Shown here one piece after another: positions 7,630 to 16,002 of a DNA stretch of 64,000 nucleotides. Numbering within the stretch: position 1 is the stretch's first letter; each line of letters opens with the position of its first letter. Made by a program: the position numbers and the translations under genes. Below the pieces are notes generated by a model. It had not been told where the DNA came from. It ran no database searches and worked only from the letters and a program-made list of their open reading frames with translations. The stretch lies in contig CAYQYT010000001.1 of NCBI GenBank assembly GCA_964421815.1, forward strand, positions 248,001 to 312,000. Reading direction: 5' to 3'. The stretch is from DTU089 sp964421815. GTDB lineage: Bacteria > Bacillota > Clostridia > Oscillospirales > Acutalibacteraceae.

Positions 7630-9738
7630 ATGTCTATTGAATTGAGAAAAAAAAGAAGAATTACAGGTACGGTAATTATCGGATTACTCTTTTTGTTTCT
7701 TGTTTTCGCCCTTATTAAAACCCAGTTGATTGATGCGGACAAGTATAAGGCGGCTGCAGACAGTCTTGCGGTTTCAAGCAGTTCGGTCAAGGCGGCAAGA
7801 GGAGAAATTCTTGACTGTAACGGAAATCCCCTTGTCACAAACAGACAGGGTAATTCCGTGGTGTTTAAATATTCCGATTTCCCGTCGTCAAAGAAACAGG
7901 AAGAAAGAAACAAACTGATTTTTTCTCTCATAGAACTTTTTGAAAAGAACGATGTTGAATGGATTGACAGACTTCCTCTGAAGTATAGCAAGGGTAATCT
8001 TATAATTGACAAAGACAAAGAAACCGAATTCAAATATATGGTTTCAGAAAATATGCTTGAAATGGAGCAGGAAGAAAAAGCAACGGCAGAGGAGTGTTTG
8101 GATGCCCTTATTGAAAGATACGGGCTAAAAGACTATTCCCGGGAGGATGCAAGAAAAATTGCGTCCGTTTGCTTCGGAATGAAGTATATAAGTTTTTCCT
8201 CTTCTTCCCCATATACCTTTGCCGAGGATGTACCCACAGAGATTGTTTCCGCTATAATGGAAAAGAGCAGTACCTATCCCGGTGTGGGAACCGAAAGTGT
8301 CAGTTACCGTGAATACAGCGACAAAACAAGTTTTTCTCATATATTGGGAGTTGTGGGCTCAATAAGTGCGGAAGAATACGAATCTCAGACACAAATACTT
8401 GCGGAAAAACTAAGCGATGACACCCTCACCGCAAACGAAATCCGAGTACTAAAGAATAATGCATATACTCTTAACGATAGCTACGGAAAAAGCGGTATGG
8501 AAGCCGCTATGGAAAGCTATTTAAGAGGAATTAACGGAATAAAGACAACAACGACCAATTCGGACGGTACCGTTACGGAGGATTATCTTTCCAAACCCAA
8601 GCAGGGGAATACCGTTGTTACAACAATTGACAGCGAACTTCAAAAAGTGGCGGCAAAAGCCTTGCAGGAAATGCTCAAGGATAACAAGAATTCCTCCTAT
8701 TTCGGTACGGCGGGTGCAATGGTTGTTTTAAACTGCAAGACCGGTGCGGTTCTTGCCAACGTATCATTGCCCACTTATGATATTACTAAATATTTTATTG
8801 ACTATGACAAATTGGCTTCCGATACTGAAAGCCCCCTTTGGAACAGAGCCATACAAAGTGCCTACGCACCAGGCTCCACAATGAAGCCGGCAATCGCCAT
8901 TGCGGCTTTGGAGGAAGAAGCCGCAGATATAAATACAACTTGTTATTGCGGCGGAACGTATGTTATTGAGGATCAGACGTTTAAATGTCTTCAATCCCAC
9001 GGCTATTTGAACGTGACAAGTGCTTTGGAAAAATCCTGTAACATATATTTCTTTGAAATGGGCAAAAAACTGGGTATAGATAAAATGAATAAGTACTGCA
9101 GTCTTTTGGGATTGGGGCAGAAAACGGGTATTGAACTTCCCGAGGCTGAAGGAGTCTTGGCAAGTGTTGCAAACAAAGAAGCGGCAGGTCAGGTTTGGAA
9201 TCCCGGTGATACTGTTCAGGCGGCAATCGGTCAGTCCGATAACCTGTTTACACCCTTACAGCTTGCAAATTACTGTGCCACCATTGCCAACGGAGGAACA
9301 AGATATAAACCCTATATCATTAAATCCGTTCTTTCCGCGGATATGTCGGAGGTTATATACGAAACAGAACCCCAGGTTCTTAATACCATAAATGTTAGCA
9401 AAAAAACTCTTGATACCGTAAAACAGGGTATGCGCCAGGTTATATTAAACGGCGGCAGTTCCTATTATTTCAAGGACTGTGTAGTGGATGCGGCAGGTAA
9501 AACAGGTACATCACAGCTGAAAAGAACTACACAAAGCGGTGTAACAATGGACTGTAACAACGGATTTTTCATTTCCTTTGCACCCTATGATGACCCTGAA
9601 ATTGCCATAGCCATTGTGGCGGAAAATGCCTTAACCGGCAGTAAAACTTCTCAAGCGGCAGTTCCCGTTTACAACTACTATTTCGGACAGAAAACAAGTT
9701 TTGATTCTGCCGGAACAGCAAATGAATTGATTCCGTAA
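7630..9738 (+). CDS. mrdA: Penicillin-binding protein 2 (rod-complex transpeptidase)
   Basis: Class B PBP of 702 aa. One N-terminal membrane anchor (VIIGLLFLFLVFALIKTQ) precedes the PBP dimerisation domain (AARGEILDCNGNPLVTN). The C-terminal transpeptidase has SxxK in APGSTMKPA (catalytic Ser about residue 417), SxN in SCNIYFFE and KTG in AGKTGTSQ. It cross-links peptidoglycan during elongation. Its position directly after mreBCD identifies it as the elongation PBP2 rather than the division or sporulation paralogues. Long for the family because of an insert around residues 90-210. Confidence 0.93.
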   Translation: MSIELRKKRRITGTVIIGLLFLFLVFALIKTQLIDADKYKAAADSLAVSSSSVKAARGEILDCNGNPLVTNRQGNSVVFKYSDFPSSKKQEERNKLIFSLIELFEKNDVEWIDRLPLKYSKGNLIIDKDKETEFKYMVSENMLEMEQEEKATAEECLDALIERYGLKDYSREDARKIASVCFGMKYISFSSSSPYTFAEDVPTEIVSAIMEKSSTYPGVGTESVSYREYSDKTSFSHILGVVGSISAEEYESQTQILAEKLSDDTLTANEIRVLKNNAYTLNDSYGKSGMEAAMESYLRGINGIKTTTTNSDGTVTEDYLSKPKQGNTVVTTIDSELQKVAAKALQEMLKDNKNSSYFGTAGAMVVLNCKTGAVLANVSLPTYDITKYFIDYDKLASDTESPLWNRAIQSAYAPGSTMKPAIAIAALEEEAADINTTCYCGGTYVIEDQTFKCLQSHGYLNVTSALEKSCNIYFFEMGKKLGIDKMNKYCSLLGLGQKTGIELPEAEGVLASVANKEAAGQVWNPGDTVQAAIGQSDNLFTPLQLANYCATIANGGTRYKPYIIKSVLSADMSEVIYETEPQVLNTINVSKKTLDTVKQGMRQVILNGGSSYYFKDCVVDAAGKTGTSQLKRTTQSGVTMDCNNGFFISFAPYDDPEIAIAIVAENALTGSKTSQAAVPVYNYYFGQKTSFDSAGTANELIP

Positions 9739-9747
9739 GGTGATAAA

Positions 9748-10467
9748 ATGAAAGTTATATCTGTGGCATCCGCTAAAGGCGGAGTGGGGAAGTCAACTTT
9801 TTGCACCTGTGTGGGCAAAATGCTTGCTCTCCACGATAAAAGTGTTCTCCTTGTTGATATGGATATCGGTGTGAGAAGCCTTGATATTTTATTGGGTGTT
9901 TCCGAACAGACCGTGTATAATTGGGGCGATGTTATAAAGAATAACGGAGATTTCAGAAAAGCGGTTATTGAAGTGAGCAGAAATGTTTTTCTTCTTCCCG
10001 CACCCATTGATTTTTCCGAAGAATATACCCCCGAGGCTTTTAAAGAGTGCATCGAGAAATATAAAAAGGATTTTGATTACATTTTTCTGGATTCTCCCGC
10101 GGGACTTGAAAGGGGATTTCTTCTATCCGTTAATGCCTGCGACAGCTGTATAATCCTTTCCACTCCCGACAGTGTAAGTATTCGTGCCGCTTCCTATGCC
10201 TGCCGTAACGTGAGGAAAAACGGTATAGATGATGTTCGCCTTGTGGTGAACAAATTCAATAAAAAGTTGCACAAAAAAATCAATGTGGATGATATTATTG
10301 ATACAGTTGGTGCAAGGCTTTTGGGGATTGTGCCCGATTCTCAAGAGGTTTATGCCGCAGTCAACGGGGAAAAAATCCCGTATGCATGCAAGGGCAATAC
10401 CGCATTTTTAAGAATCTCAAGAAGAATTTGCGGAGAAAATGTTCCTTTCAGAGCAAGCAATATGTAG
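9748..10467 (+). CDS. minD: Septum-site-determining ATPase MinD
   Basis: ParA/MinD-type ATPase, 239 aa. Deviant Walker A KGGVGKST at the N-terminus, then LLVDMDIGVRSLDILLG and the Walker B-like FIFLDSPAGLE. It positions the division site by recruiting MinC to the membrane. SD AAGGTGAT precedes the ATG. Neither minC nor minE lies beside it, although MinC normally precedes MinD in this cluster. The C-terminus lacks an obvious amphipathic membrane-targeting helix, so a MinD-like function in another setting cannot be excluded. Confidence 0.85.
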   Translation: MKVISVASAKGGVGKSTFCTCVGKMLALHDKSVLLVDMDIGVRSLDILLGVSEQTVYNWGDVIKNNGDFRKAVIEVSRNVFLLPAPIDFSEEYTPEAFKECIEKYKKDFDYIFLDSPAGLERGFLLSVNACDSCIILSTPDSVSIRAASYACRNVRKNGIDDVRLVVNKFNKKLHKKINVDDIIDTVGARLLGIVPDSQEVYAAVNGEKIPYACKGNTAFLRISRRICGENVPFRASNM

Positions 10468-10533
10468 TTTTATACGTGTCAGAACCATGTGAGCCAAAAA
10501 AGAGAATTGAATTTAAAATATGGTACAAAAGAA

Positions 10534-10574
10534 CCTCCTATGGCAGTTTTCAATCTGCAATAGGAGGATTTTTT
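10534..10574 (+). terminator. Intrinsic terminator after minD
   Basis: CCTCCTAT and ATAGGAGG form an 8-bp stem that continues inward with GCAG/CTGC, followed by ATTTTTT. It ends the mre-PBP2-minD transcript. The reverse direction has a shorter T run, towards the convergent lipoprotein gene. Confidence 0.85.
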
Positions 10575-10615
10575 CATATTACCCGCTGTTGACGGATTTT
10601 TGACATAGTTTTACA

Positions 10616-11053
10616 TCAATTTGTTACTGATGCGCCCCATTCACCTTGTTGACTGCCCGATTTCGGAGGTAGCAGGATTTGGTTACTTTCGCTTTCCGTT
10701 TCTTTTTTATCCGTAGTTTCGGAAGTTGTGGTACGGGAGCTACTTTCAATTTTGTTTAAGGTTTCAAAAACTGTTGTCTCAGGCTCGTTTTTTGCTGTTG
10801 TTGATATTCCGGTATAGTTGTTGTTTTCTTCGGTTGCTTCAACGTCGTCCTCTTCAAAGCCATATACGGAAGAAACAAAATCCGATACATCAGTTGAGTT
10901 TTCTGTTGTGTATTGGGAAGGGCTTTGGGTATTGTCGGAGGTATTATTTTCGCTGTCATTTTTATTGTTGCAAGCTGTAAAAGCAACAATAAAAACAACT
11001 GCCAAAAAAAGCATTAAAAATGCATTATTATCAATATGATTGGACTTATCCAT
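10616..11053 (-). CDS. Ser/Thr/Glu-rich putative lipoprotein
   Basis: 145-aa protein of unknown function. A hydrophobic N-terminal segment (AFLMLFLAVVFIVAFTAC) ends in a lipobox-like FTAC, so it is probably lipid-anchored outside the membrane. The mature part is low complexity and rich in Asn, Ser, Thr and Glu, with no recognisable domain, and ends near GEWGASVTN. Two ATGs occur. The one at 11053 has SD GGGAGGAAG at about 8 bases; the one at 11059 lies too close to it. The start overlaps the 3' end of the 36-aa peptide gene, so the two are translationally coupled. Confidence 0.65.
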   Translation of the reverse strand: MDKSNHIDNNAFLMLFLAVVFIVAFTACNNKNDSENNTSDNTQSPSQYTTENSTDVSDFVSSVYGFEEDDVEATEENNNYTGISTTAKNEPETTVFETLNKIESSSRTTTSETTDKKETESESNQILLPPKSGSQQGEWGASVTN

Positions 11054-11156
11054 TATCATCTTCCTCCCAACCGCCTCCGCCGCTGCTGGAAGTTAAAATG
11101 GATTCAATCTCAAAAATCGTAATATCAAAATCAGGAGTTGTATATTCTTTGTTCAT
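11046..11156 (-). CDS. 36-aa conserved-looking small peptide, Gly-rich acidic tail
   Basis: Short gene with a strong SD (AAAAGGACAGGA) before its ATG at 11156. The peptide begins MNKEYTTPDFDITIFEIESI and then has LTSSSGGGGW and an acidic end. It has no signal peptide or membrane segment. From memory, short clostridial proteins share a layout of a Y-x-x-P-x-F/x-EI-x-x-F-E start, an 'ITTSG'-like middle and a Gly/Asp-rich end, often beside large surface proteins; I cannot verify this by search. It lies between a 1192-aa surface protein and a lipoprotein in one operon. Function unknown; a structural, secreted or modified peptide is possible. Confidence 0.7.
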   Translation of the reverse strand: MNKEYTTPDFDITIFEIESILTSSSGGGGWEEDDNG

Positions 11157-11184
11157 ATTAAGTTCCTGTCCTTTTTGTAAATAG

Positions 11185-14100
11185 TTATTGTGCATCAATA
11201 AAATCTATATAATCTTTTAAAGCGGTTGAATAGTCAACAATGGATTGGCTTATTGACGCATTTTCGGACTCATCTGCAGATGCTATGGAATTATAACTAT
11301 TGCATACTATATCGGAATAATAAATATTTCCTTCATCATCTTTTACAAAGAATACGGTGTAGGTATTCTTGTCAAAGTCAAGTGCGTAAACATTATCCAC
11401 ATAATAAACATCAATCGCATTGTTTGTATCATTCATATAGATATTACCGTTTGATTTTGAGAACAGCAGAGAGTTTTCATTATTAAGCAAATCGTTAACA
11501 GATACAGAAGTATTATTTATTGTCGAATCCTTATCGGTAAGTACAATCGCACCGTAATCGGCAAAATCCGTAATGCTCTGTTCATCAACGGAGAATGTAT
11601 ATCTGAATCCCCAGGGTTCAATATTTCTTATTGCGGTTGAGGAGGAGAAGGTATATACATTGTCATTTGCACTGTCGTATATCATATTTCCAACATTCAC
11701 TCCGTATCTGTACGCTGTTGCTTCGGTAATATTTAGGGAGGCAACGGCATCGTACATACCGGTGATTTTGTTGAGAAGGACGGTCTGCAAATTGCGGTGC
11801 TGTTCCTGATCGGCGGCAGGGTAGGTTGTATAGATTTTATTGTTGTCATTCATATAGACATTTATATCATTGTATAAGCATCTGTCTTTGACGGTACTTG
11901 TGTATGTGATACCGTTGTACGTGTAATCAAATACAACCCAGACGGGAGCTCTCATATTGAATATACCGAAATCGTTATACAATATTCCGATTCTGTTAAA
12001 AGTCTGACCGGTGCCTGTTGTTGAATTTTTAATGATGTTGTGGTTGTTTACGCTTTTGCCGGCTTTCACTGTCTTTGAATTGGCCTTTATTTCGGCTGCG
12101 GTAGGAGTAGCGTCACCAACATTACCTTTAAGAACATACACATTATAGTCTGTAACATTGCTGTCATTCAACAAATCAATATACTGCCCGTTTAATTTCA
12201 GCGTACTGTACAGGGAAATTGACCACGGCTCTCCGAAGCGGAAATAGTTATAGTAGTTGTATGCGTGTGGCGGACCCGAATACAATTCGGTAATGTCATA
12301 AATTCTGTCTTCATTAAAATTGAATATGAATTCCGAACTTCTCTGGGTGGGAGAAGTGTACCATGTTGTTATTGACATTGAATCGCCTGTGGGCTTAACA
12401 GCCTTTTTGCCCACCGTTACATTCTGAAAATATTTTCCGTATGTATTGGTTGAATCTGCTTCATAATAAGCATAGTCCGAGGCGGCACCGGTGGGACTGT
12501 AATAGAAAACAACCGGAGCTGTAATTTTTTGGAATCGGGCATAGTATGTGTTGAGTTTGCCCTCTTCAACGGTAACCGCTATGGAAGTAGAGGTGCTTCT
12601 GAGCACTTCCTTGTAGGTGCCGTTTTCTTGTTTTTCTCTGTAATACCAGCCCAGGAACATATATTGATTGTCATAGTCGGGCTTCGCTTTGAACATGATT
12701 TTGTCGCCAACATTACCTGCCGCGTCAATACACTCAACTCTGTCAACACCGTCAACATTTTCATAGTATTCCTTAATATCGGAGGCTCTCAAATCATCGG
12801 AAATCAAAGTTTCTTCAACTGTGCCTCCCACAGCGGAGTTTTCAAAAAGGCCGGTGTCCTCATTGTATGTCTGTGTTTGCGCTCTGTGAACGAATTTCCA
12901 AAGGGCAGTAAGGGTGACGCCGTGGGAAGCGTCAAGTTGCATATCGTCAATAGTATTTGTTGAGTCTGTAAAGGAAATTATACCGCCGTCCCCGTCGTTG
13001 GGGTTATATGTTATGGTGTGTTCACCGTCAAGGATAACCTGCTTGCCGTCATCGCCGATAACACTCCAGCCGCAGAATTTATGAGGACTTGTGCCGTCTT
13101 CGTTGGTTTCCCAGTTTGCATTTGGCCGTGCGGCATGTGAGATATACTTACCGGGAACTACGCTGTCAAAAATAATATTATTGTCCGAATCGAAGTTACA
13201 GGTATAGTTGTAGTAGTAAGCAGATGTGTCAAGATACTCCGCTTCACCGAGTTCATTTTCTCTCAAAAAGACTTTCTGGAAATGGTCTCCAAAACCTACA
13301 AGGTTACCTCCATCCACATTATCGGGGGAGAAATAGTATTCCTCGCCGCCGTTTGAATCGTACAAAACGAAAGGTGCTTTTGTATAAATCAGCGTAATTG
13401 AAACGGGAGAGTTAACCTGGAATTTGTAATAGTATTGCCATTCTTGTCCGGATTGCGAATCGGATATATCTTTTCTTATAAAATAGGATTTTGAAAGTTC
13501 TTCAATTTCTTCTTCGGTTAAAGAACTTGTATCACCGGTGTACGGTTTAACAAACTTTGTAACGGATGTACCGTCGGCATTGTTGATTGTAATGTAAGCA
13601 CCTGCAAATATGCAGTCTTTCAATTTGTCGTCATTGTAAACCGCTGTATAAACAGTGCAATACTGACCGTCAAGAACAACGGAATGGAGAGCGTCACCGC
13701 TTACGATGTCGTTTTTGATTGTAACATGTGACAAGTCGGCATTTTCGGAGTTGACCCCGCCGATACCGCCCGCGGTACTTGACGCTGACATTGGTTGATA
13801 AAGATCAAAATTGATACCGTCAAGAAGATTTCCGTATGTAGGGTCGTCCTTTGTCTCACGGCCGGATGAATAGGAACAGAAAGCAAAAAGAGTGTTGGTC
13901 TGCCCTTTGGGTACGGTGTATGTGCAGTCGTAACCCAGGGATGAGTTTGCACCTTTCATAATGTCTTCAAAATCGTTGGTTGCATTTGTTCCGTATCGTG
14001 ACCAACCGTTAATTGTATTTTCCGCCGCCGTGTTGCAATAGGGTGATGAAATAACCCAAAGGCTCCATTCCTGGTTGATTTCGCCTGTTTCAACAAGGGA

Positions 14101-14760
14101 AATATTAAGGTCCTCGTCAGCAGACTCGTTTAAAAACTTTCCGTTTGCAGCAAAAGGCTTTGAGAAAACAGTGTATTTTTTGGAACATCCGATTTCCGGA
14201 TACTCCACCGCATACTGTGTTTTGAGCCATTTGGTAATTCTTATGAACTGATCCTGACCCGCTTTTGAATTCTTTGACGGATCAACGGGCTGTTCGGGAC
14301 CGATGATAAGTACCATACGGTCCGTTCTGTCCCTTCCTCTGTGGTCAAGTCCCCAAGTATAAGTTGAACCGGAAACGGTGCTGATTCTCTGATAAATGGA
14401 ACTTTCCTCATCTGCATTAAGTTCAGCTGCAATATCGCCGTCGGAAACCAGGGCATACTCGGGATTGCTGGGATATTTCTTTTTTGTAACATTGAAATGG
14501 TATTGACCGTTAGTCTGGAAAAACTCAAATTTTCCGCCGTAGGCAGTAGTGTCCCAATACGGAACAATTGATTTATTGGGTTGGGTGTAAGTGTTACTGA
14601 ACGTATAGTTCTCAATATCCTCCTCAAAACTACCGTTTTGGAGGTGTTTTACCGAATATCGTGTTTCTGTGGTTGAAGCATTGACTACCCCCATGGAGAA
14701 TGTTGATATAAGAAGCGCAAAAGAAAGCGTTAACGCGATAACTTTGTTTCTTTTTTTCAT
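11185..14760 (-). CDS. Large secreted surface protein with InlB-type repeats
   Basis: 1192 aa after a signal peptide (VIALTLSFALLISTFSMGVVNAS). The first 300 residues start with LQNGSFEED and resemble a carbohydrate-binding-type jelly-roll module. Central segments ending in VTLTALWKF and LNTYYARFQK fit Listeria-Bacteroides/InlB B repeats. The C-terminal third is Asn/Tyr/Thr-rich beta structure. No LPXTG, SLH or dockerin is seen at the end, so its attachment is unclear. Start: a TTG at 14766 opens the frame, but SD GAGGTGA is correctly spaced only for the ATG at 14760. Probably an adhesin or glycan-binding protein; first gene of the operon with the small peptide and lipoprotein. Confidence 0.75.
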   Translation of the reverse strand: MKKRNKVIALTLSFALLISTFSMGVVNASTTETRYSVKHLQNGSFEEDIENYTFSNTYTQPNKSIVPYWDTTAYGGKFEFFQTNGQYHFNVTKKKYPSNPEYALVSDGDIAAELNADEESSIYQRISTVSGSTYTWGLDHRGRDRTDRMVLIIGPEQPVDPSKNSKAGQDQFIRITKWLKTQYAVEYPEIGCSKKYTVFSKPFAANGKFLNESADEDLNISLVETGEINQEWSLWVISSPYCNTAAENTINGWSRYGTNATNDFEDIMKGANSSLGYDCTYTVPKGQTNTLFAFCSYSSGRETKDDPTYGNLLDGINFDLYQPMSASSTAGGIGGVNSENADLSHVTIKNDIVSGDALHSVVLDGQYCTVYTAVYNDDKLKDCIFAGAYITINNADGTSVTKFVKPYTGDTSSLTEEEIEELSKSYFIRKDISDSQSGQEWQYYYKFQVNSPVSITLIYTKAPFVLYDSNGGEEYYFSPDNVDGGNLVGFGDHFQKVFLRENELGEAEYLDTSAYYYNYTCNFDSDNNIIFDSVVPGKYISHAARPNANWETNEDGTSPHKFCGWSVIGDDGKQVILDGEHTITYNPNDGDGGIISFTDSTNTIDDMQLDASHGVTLTALWKFVHRAQTQTYNEDTGLFENSAVGGTVEETLISDDLRASDIKEYYENVDGVDRVECIDAAGNVGDKIMFKAKPDYDNQYMFLGWYYREKQENGTYKEVLRSTSTSIAVTVEEGKLNTYYARFQKITAPVVFYYSPTGAASDYAYYEADSTNTYGKYFQNVTVGKKAVKPTGDSMSITTWYTSPTQRSSEFIFNFNEDRIYDITELYSGPPHAYNYYNYFRFGEPWSISLYSTLKLNGQYIDLLNDSNVTDYNVYVLKGNVGDATPTAAEIKANSKTVKAGKSVNNHNIIKNSTTGTGQTFNRIGILYNDFGIFNMRAPVWVVFDYTYNGITYTSTVKDRCLYNDINVYMNDNNKIYTTYPAADQEQHRNLQTVLLNKITGMYDAVASLNITEATAYRYGVNVGNMIYDSANDNVYTFSSSTAIRNIEPWGFRYTFSVDEQSITDFADYGAIVLTDKDSTINNTSVSVNDLLNNENSLLFSKSNGNIYMNDTNNAIDVYYVDNVYALDFDKNTYTVFFVKDDEGNIYYSDIVCNSYNSIASADESENASISQSIVDYSTALKDYIDFIDAQ

Positions 14761-14826
14761 AAACAATTTTCACCTCGGTGTTAAAAATTAATATAATATG
14801 CTCATTTAGACTTTTTTATCACTGAA

Positions 14827-14855
14827 ATTATATACCTATGATAAAGTGAAATCAA
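14827..14855 (-). promoter_or_regulatory. SigA-type promoter of the surface-protein operon
   Basis: On the minus strand TTGATT, a 17-bp spacer and TATAAT, about 65 bases before the ATG of the 1192-aa protein gene. Confidence 0.7.
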
Positions 14856-15062
14856 TAAATTTTTCTTCCTTTGTCGATTAAAATAAGAAATTTGTAGGTT
14901 TGACCGATTACATGTTTTTTGTCGAAAAAATTTTGTTCAAAATTTCACAAACTTTTTTGGTTGGCACTGAAAAAATACAAAATCATTTGTTAAAATGGTT
15001 GGAAAATTGCTGTGACTGTTTTATTCAACACAAGAAAATTTCAGCGAAAAAGTAAATTATTG

Positions 15063-15090
15063 TTGACTTTTGAATTTTGCGTTGTATAAT
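15063..15090 (+). promoter_or_regulatory. SigA-type promoter of the thiT leader
   Basis: TTGACT, 16-bp spacer, TATAAT; transcription would start near 15097, just ahead of the TPP aptamer. The bases between here and the divergent surface-protein promoter are AT-rich with no further signal seen. Confidence 0.75.
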
Positions 15091-15131
15091 AAATCTGCAA
15101 GATTCGTGAGACGAATTTTGCCGAAAAGAAA

Positions 15132-15222
15132 ACAGGGGAGCTGACGGACGTCGGCTGAGATAGAAAACAGTCCTTTTCTGACCCTAATAACCTGATGCGG
15201 ATAATGCCGCCGTAGGAAAAAT
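15132..15222 (+). ncRNA. TPP riboswitch (THI element)
   Basis: Shows the conserved TPP aptamer landmarks in order: AGGGGAGC, GGCTGAGATAG, GACCCTAATAACCTGATG, then CGGATAATGCCGCCGTAGG. It senses thiamine pyrophosphate in the nascent RNA. The 10-mer CCGCCGTAGG at its 3' side (15207-15216) recurs in the downstream terminator (15257-15266), which suggests the switching mechanism. Confidence 0.95.
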
Positions 15223-15237
15223 ACCTTTGGATTAGTA

Positions 15238-15275
15238 TCTCTCTATGGCTGTGTTACCGCCGTAGGGAGATTTTT
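15238..15275 (+). terminator. Riboswitch-controlled intrinsic terminator
   Basis: A 12-bp stem (TCTCTCTATGGC with GCCGTAGGGAGA, two G-T pairs) is followed by TTTTTATT, just before the thiT SD. High TPP should favour this hairpin and stop transcription. Confidence 0.9.
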
Positions 15276-15292
15276 ATTCGGAGGTATTAAAA

Positions 15293-15889
15293 ATGGAAAT
15301 CACTACAAAAAAAGACAAAACAAGACGTTTGGTGGAAAGTGCATTGATGTTGGCTCTTTCAACAATTCTTGCGGAACTCGCGGTTATTAAATTCCCATTT
15401 GGCGGAAGCGTAACTGTTTTCAGCCAGGTTCCCATGGTTGTGCTTTCATACCGCTACGGTGTTAAGTGGGGCGTTTTTGCAAGCCTTGCAATGGCAGTAA
15501 TTCAACTTATGTTCGGTCTTGAGAATTTCTCCTATGTCAGCGGAATTGTTGCCTACTTAATTTTGATTTTTGCCGACTACATAATCGCTTTCGGTGCTTT
15601 GGGCTTGGGCGGTATGTTCAAGAACAAAATCAAAAATCCCATTATTTCTCTTTCTTTGGGCGGTGCGGTTGTTTCCGTAATTCGTTTTGTATGCCACTTT
15701 GTAAGCGGTGTAACTATTTGGGGTGATTACAGCGGCGGTGCTCAGGCTGTTTGGCAGTATTCACTTGAATACAACGGCGGCTATATGCTCCCCGAACTTA
15801 TCATTACAGTAGTTGGCTGTGCTGTGGTTGCTTCACTCTTTGACCTTTCCTCAAAGGAAATCAAAATAAGAAAAGCGAAAAAAGCATAA
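15293..15889 (+). CDS. thiT: Thiamine ECF transporter substrate-binding component ThiT
   Basis: Membrane S-component of 198 aa with about six hydrophobic segments that captures thiamine for an energy-coupling-factor transporter. The N-terminal RRLVESALMLALSTILAE segment carries the AxxxA-type surface that docks to EcfT. Family-typical features are VPMVVLSYRYGVKWG, FVCHFVSGVTIWG and YNGGYMLPELI. The ECF ATPases and EcfT are not in the window, as is usual when they are shared. Control by the TPP riboswitch directly upstream supports thiamine as the substrate. SD GGAGG. Confidence 0.93.
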   Translation: MEITTKKDKTRRLVESALMLALSTILAELAVIKFPFGGSVTVFSQVPMVVLSYRYGVKWGVFASLAMAVIQLMFGLENFSYVSGIVAYLILIFADYIIAFGALGLGGMFKNKIKNPIISLSLGGAVVSVIRFVCHFVSGVTIWGDYSGGAQAVWQYSLEYNGGYMLPELIITVVGCAVVASLFDLSSKEIKIRKAKKA

Positions 15890-15944
15890 AATTACGCTAA
15901 AAAGTTAAAAAATTGTAAACCTCCTTATTTATTTCTGTTTTTAT

Positions 15945-15973
15945 TTGAAATTTGCCGTAAATGGTGATAGAAT
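15945..15973 (+). promoter_or_regulatory. SigA-type promoter of the TPR-protein gene pair
   Basis: TTGAAA, 17-bp spacer, TAGAAT, 30 bases before the TTG start of the TPR protein. Confidence 0.65.
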
Positions 15974-16002
15974 GAAAATAGATTGGATAAGGAGGTTTTT
16001 CC

